Shown: positions 60,501-64,000 of the stretch, piece after piece
Layout of the letters: each line of letters opens with the position of its first letter
Numbering within the stretch: the first letter of the stretch is position 1
Source: Ridgeia piscesae
Taxonomy: Eukaryota > Annelida > Polychaeta > Sabellida > Siboglinidae
DNA length: 64,000 nucleotides
Direction: 5' to 3'
Assembly: GCA_025642075.2 (NCBI GenBank)
Contig: JAODUO010000183.1
Coordinates: 238,501 to 302,500 of the forward strand
Notes under the pieces: generated by a model
Told to the model about the DNA's origin: nothing
The model's database searches: none
Seen by the model: only the letters and a program-made list of their open reading frames with translations
Made by a program: the position numbers and the translations under genes

Positions 60501-62967
60501 ACGTGGCGTTTGAGTGACGATAGATGTGACTGAATATGTGTACTTACGTGGCGTTTGTGTGATGATAGAGATGATGGAAGGTATGTATGTACATGGTGTT
60601 TGTGTGATAATAGAGATGATGGAAGGTATCTATGTACGTGGTGTTGGTGTGATGATAGCGATGGTGGAAGGTATGTATGTACGTGGTGTTTGTGTGATGC
60701 TAGATATGATGGAAGGTATGTATGTACGTGGTGTTTGTGTGATGATAGATATGATGGAAGGTATGTATGTACGTGGTGTATGTGTGATGATAGAGATCAT
60801 GGAAGGTATGTATGTACGTGGTGTTTGTGTGATGATAGCGCTGATGGAAGGTATGTATGTACGTGGTGTTTGTGTGATGATAGAGATGATGGAAGGTATC
60901 TATGTACGTGGTGTTTGTGTGATGATAGCGATGCTGGAAGGTATGTATGTACGTGGTGTTTGTGTGATGATAGAGATGATGGAAGTTAAGTATGTACGTG
61001 GTGTTTGTGTGATGATAGAGATGATGTAATGTATGTATGTACGTGGTGTTTGTGTGATGATAGACATGATGGAAGGCATGTAGGTACGTGGCGTTTGTGT
61101 GATGATAGAGATGATGGAAGGTATGTGTGAACGTGGAGTTTGTGTGATGATAGACATGATGTAATGTATGTATGTACGTGGTGTTTGTGTGATGATAGAC
61201 ATGATGGAAGGCATGTAGGTACGTGGCGTTTGTGTGATGATAGAGATGAGGGAAAGCATGTAGTTACGTGGAGTTTGTGTGAGGATAGAGATGATGGAAG
61301 GTATGTGTGAACGTGGCGTTTGTGTGATGATAGACATGATGTAATGTATGTATGTACGTGGTGTTTGTGTGATGATAGACATGATGGAAAGCATGTAGTT
61401 ACGTGGTGTTTGTGTGAGGATAGAGATGATGGAAGGTATGTGTGAACGTGGCGTTTGTGTGATGATAGACATGATGTAACGTATGTATGTACGTGGTGTT
61501 TGTGTGATGATAGACATGATGGAAGGCATGTAGTTACGTGGCGTTTGTGTGATGATAGAGATGAGGGATAGCATGTAGTTACGTGGAGTTTGTGTGACGA
61601 TAGAGGTGACGGAATGTGTGTAGGTATGTGGCGTTTGTGTGATGATAGAGATGATGGAAGTTATGTAGCTACTTGGCATTTGTGTGATGATAGAGATATT
61701 GGAAGGTATGTGGTGTTTGTGCGACGATACAGGTGACGGAAGCTGTACAGGTACGTGGCGTTTGAGTGACGATAGATGTGACGGAATATGTGTTGTTACG
61801 TGGCGTTTGTGTGATGATAGAGATGATGGAAGGTATTTAGGTACGTGGCGTTTGTGTGATGATAGAGATGATGGAAGGTACGTGGCGTTTGAGGAACGAT
61901 AGAGGTGACGGAAGGTGTATATGTACGTTGCGTATGTGTGGCGATAGAGGTATAGGAAAGTGTATATACGTACGTGGCGTTTGTGTGGCGATAGAGGTGA
62001 CGGAAGGTATGTTGTTATGTGGCGTTTGTGTGATGATAGAGATGATGGAAGGTATTTAGGTACGTGGTGTTTGTGCGACGATAGAGGTGACGGAAGCTGT
62101 ACAGGTACGTGGCGTTTGTGTGACGATAGAAGTGACGGAAGCTGTACAGGTACGTGGCGTTTGTGTGATGATAGAGGTGACGGAAGCTGTGCAGCTACGT
62201 TGTGTTTATTTATCGATAGAAATGATGGAATTTGTGCAGTCATGTGGTGTTTGTGTGATTGTAAGGATAACGAAGGTGTAAAGAGACGTGCTGTATGTGA
62301 TTTTAACAAAATATAAAATAATCATTAAGACTACCATCTACAACAAACATCCTTCTGATTGATACACAAGGTAACCGAAAGTACAATTGTTCTGTAAATA
62401 CGGAAACTGGCCAATTGGATGTTGGTTATCGTCAGTCTGCAGAGACTGTTTTGTTTCGTCTTCACGCCTTTGTTTTTTTTTTCTCAAGATTTCGGCGAAA
62501 GAGAACATTTATAATATGTGTTATGTTATATTGTTGCAGTGTTGTCCAGCCACACATACGCTCCACTGTCGTGTTGTTTCTCCCTAGAGAAATACAAGAA
62601 TAAGTAGTTAACATCAAACTAAATAAATACGACACCCAGAGATACGTTGGAAGAATTCAGGTTACATTTATCATGCGCAGTCGGACAACTGACACGAATG
62701 AAGATACCGCTACATTTGATTGGTCTAGGTTGTTGTTCACGTGACTAATCACCTACTCCTGGAGGGCACCACTGTACACTTCCATGGAATGCACCAGAAG
62801 GGCACGCCGTGGATGGACGGGGTGGGGTACATCACCCAGTGTCCCATTCCTCCCAGACAGACATTCACCTATCGCTTCGAAGCGCGCCCTGGCGGCACGC
62901 ACTGGTACCATGCACACTTCGAAAACCAACGAATTGACGGGTTGTATGGGATGATTATCGTGCACAG
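50130..62967 (+). CDS. laccase-type multicopper oxidase, 5' four exons (gene continues past window)
   Basis: Joined exons 50130-50160, 51662-51860, 52224-52365 and 62729-62967 give 203 codons in one frame (phases 1, 2, 0, 2), all with GT-AG introns. Residues 1-31 form a signal peptide: basic GKW, then SYLWLLLAVISVVTLTHG. Residues 32-76 contain ELCLGPVCEY and a beta-rich stretch. The first cupredoxin domain (Cu-oxidase_3) runs through ITADGFSRNVIVINEQFPGP, EVMEGVQVVVHVTNHL, TVHFHGMHQKGTPWMDGV, RQTFTYRF and GGTHWYHAHF. His141/143 and His185/187 are two of the four HxH copper-ligand pairs. The family oxidises phenols or metals with O2 reduction and acts extracellularly. Domains 2-3 lie beyond the window. 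Intron 3 is ~10.4 kb of minisatellite. Confident about family, not about substrate. Confidence 0.88.
51209..51630. repeat. (TAC)n/(TAATAC)n/(TAA)n microsatellite in intron 1
   Basis: Trinucleotide tract, ending ~30 bp before exon 2 with a short pyrimidine-rich acceptor (TTACCTTCCCCACCTTAG). Confidence 0.95.
51662..51860 (+). CDS. multicopper oxidase exon 2
   Basis: Acceptor TTAG at 51658-51661 is immediately followed by GTAAGTGG, a donor-like exon start. The exon encodes the hydrophobic core of the signal peptide and the N-terminal segment to ENAY. Donor GTATGT at 51861, phase 2. Confidence 0.85.
51900..51955. repeat. (AAT)n/(ATT)n inverted microsatellite in intron 2
   Basis: AATAATAAT followed by ATTATTATT and again AATAATAAT. 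Can fold back on itself. Confidence 0.85.
52224..52365 (+). CDS. multicopper oxidase exon 3
   Basis: Acceptor TTTTGCCAG at 52215-52223. Completes Arg77, then encodes 47 residues from KKERYPDVIGRF to PTIEVMEGVQ. Donor is CAG|GTATGT at 52365/52366, phase 0. The exon's last ~27 bases recur, modified, in every unit of the following minisatellite. Confidence 0.9.
52366..62290 (+). repeat. ~45-bp minisatellite filling intron 3, ~220 copies
   Basis: Typical interior unit: GATGATAGAGATGATGGAAG, then GTATGTATGTACGTGGTGTTTGTGT. The period is 45 bp, with a few indel units (TACGTGGTTTTGTG). It is open in several frames because 45 is divisible by 3, giving apparent proteins of 15-residue repeats (CDDRDDGRYVCTWCL, MIEMMEGMYVRGVCV and minus-strand forms). 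These are not genes: the array is intronic, and the exon frame stops at 52381. Units near the right end (62076-62190) read GTGACGGAAGCTGTACAGGT, closer to the exon 3/intron junction than the interior units are. Confidence 0.97.
62291..62728. other. 3' part of intron 3
   Basis: Unique sequence with a T-rich run at ~62468. No clear polypyrimidine tract directly before the acceptor (TTGATTGGTCTAG). Confidence 0.5.
62729..62967 (+). CDS. multicopper oxidase exon 4
   Basis: Acceptor AG at 62727-62728, an in-frame TAG just before it, then VVVHVTNHLLLEGTTVHFHG. Carries both HxH motifs (HFH and HWYHAH) and DGLYGMIIVH. Donor GTAAAC at 62968, phase 2. Confidence 0.92.
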
Positions 62968-63195
62968 GTAAACGGTCGTTCAGTGATGATGACTGAGACA
63001 TATGTGGACTTCTACGGTAGTATTCATAAAACCTGAAAATGTTTGAACTATAGCAGGGGTTTCTCTCATCTTATATTGCCTGGTGTCACCGCTATAAGCT
63101 GGTCGTTCCACATTCAACCACATTCGTTGAAGGGTGACTTCTCTTTTATGAAGGCGTTTTACTGTAGACTGTTGATGCATTCACTTGATGGAAGG

Positions 63196-63500
<305 letters not shown>

Positions 63501-63659
63501 TGGTGTGGTTTTTGCCTGTGCGTCGTTCAGTTTTGGTTGCGGTTCTGTTTTTGCTGTTGTATGTTGTTGTTGTCTGTTCGTATTTCCCATTGCTTTAATG
63601 CATGTACTGTGGTACTCCGTCGAGTTGTCTGTCTGTCTGTGGTCTCTTTGTGGTCGGAT

Positions 63660-64000
63660 AGTGTGGCGTGTGCTTTGCGGCGGCGGGCGGTGTGGCTGGG
63701 GCGGGGGGGCGTGTGCCGGGGGTGGCGCGCGGGCGGGGGCGTGGCGGTGCGGGGTGCGGGCGGGCGGGCGCGGGTGCGGGGGCGGGTGGCGGTGCGTGGC
63801 GGGCGGGGGGCGGGCGGTGCGGGCGTCGGGCGGGCGTGGCGTGTGCGGGCGTGTGCGTGTGCGTGTGCGTGTGCGTGTGCGTGTGCGTGTGCGTGTGCGT
63901 GTGCGTGTGCGTGTGTGTGTGTGTGTGGCGTGGGTGGGGGCGGGCGTGTGTGTGTGCGTGTGGTGTGGTGTGTGGTGGCGGTGCGTGGGGTGTGGTTGTG
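63660..64000 (+). repeat. GC-rich (GGGCG/GTGTGC) low-complexity end
   Basis: G-rich words GGCGGGCG and (GTGTGC)n at 63840-63912 to the window edge. Nearly C-poor in long stretches. Could form G-quadruplexes or reflect poor consensus. Confidence 0.85.

Noticed and set aside
52370..62290. CRISPR-like regular repeats
   Set aside because: No unique spacers. It is a plain tandem minisatellite in a eukaryotic intron. The same holds for the 74-bp and 26-bp arrays.
52370..62316. Many long overlapping frames (CDDRDDGRYVCTWCL- and MIEMMEGMYV-type repeat proteins, both strands)
   Set aside because: Products of a 45-bp tandem unit inside an intron. The flanking exons join in phase across it and the exon frame terminates within 20 bp of the donor.

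Overview
The window is animal genomic DNA. It has spliced genes with GT-AG introns, five or more LINE lineages, a Penelope-like fragment, THAP/YqaJ DNA transposons, hAT-like elements and a very high load of micro- and minisatellites. A marine invertebrate, probably lophotrochozoan (mollusc-like), fits best, but the sequence alone cannot settle the taxon. Only two loci look like host genes: a secreted laccase-type multicopper oxidase (+ strand, from 50130 to beyond the window edge) and a small PAN/EGF-like membrane protein (- strand, 34794-35558). Nearly all other coding similarity is decaying transposable elements.

Layout. 1-5.5 kb: a hexanucleotide array, a tRNA-like SINE and degenerate TAG/GT repeats. 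5.7-6.1 kb: a Penelope-like RT remnant. 7.16-21.68 kb: an ISL2EU-type DNA transposon with ~90-bp terminal inverted repeats. It carries a THAP-DDE transposase (+) and a convergent SWIM/YqaJ/PHD gene (-). The transposase reading frame is split at 8477/18076 by a CR1-like LINE ('LINE A'). LINE A is itself split at ~10021/17688 by a 7.7-kb element with TGCTCCC inverted termini. That element contains a 2.2-kb hAT-like element (11814-14050, exact 8-bp target duplication), which in turn contains a GC-rich homopolymer block. This gives at least four insertion layers.

21.7-47.2 kb: a patchwork of LINE fragments of several lineages, another hAT-like element inserted into an (AT)n tract, and four large tandem arrays: a (GGCAGT)n gradient array grown on a LINE 3' tail, and 18-bp, 74-bp and 26-bp minisatellites. 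The PAN/EGF gene lies here.

50.1-64 kb: the multicopper oxidase gene. Four exons join in phase (phases 1, 2, 0, 2) into a signal peptide plus the first cupredoxin domain with both HxH copper motifs. Intron 3 (~10.4 kb) is almost entirely a ~45-bp minisatellite. Its unit resembles the last ~27 bp of exon 3 plus the first bases of the intron, so the array appears to have grown from the gene's own 5' splice site and holds roughly 200 donor-like sequences. The window ends in (GT)n and GC-rich simple sequence in intron 4.
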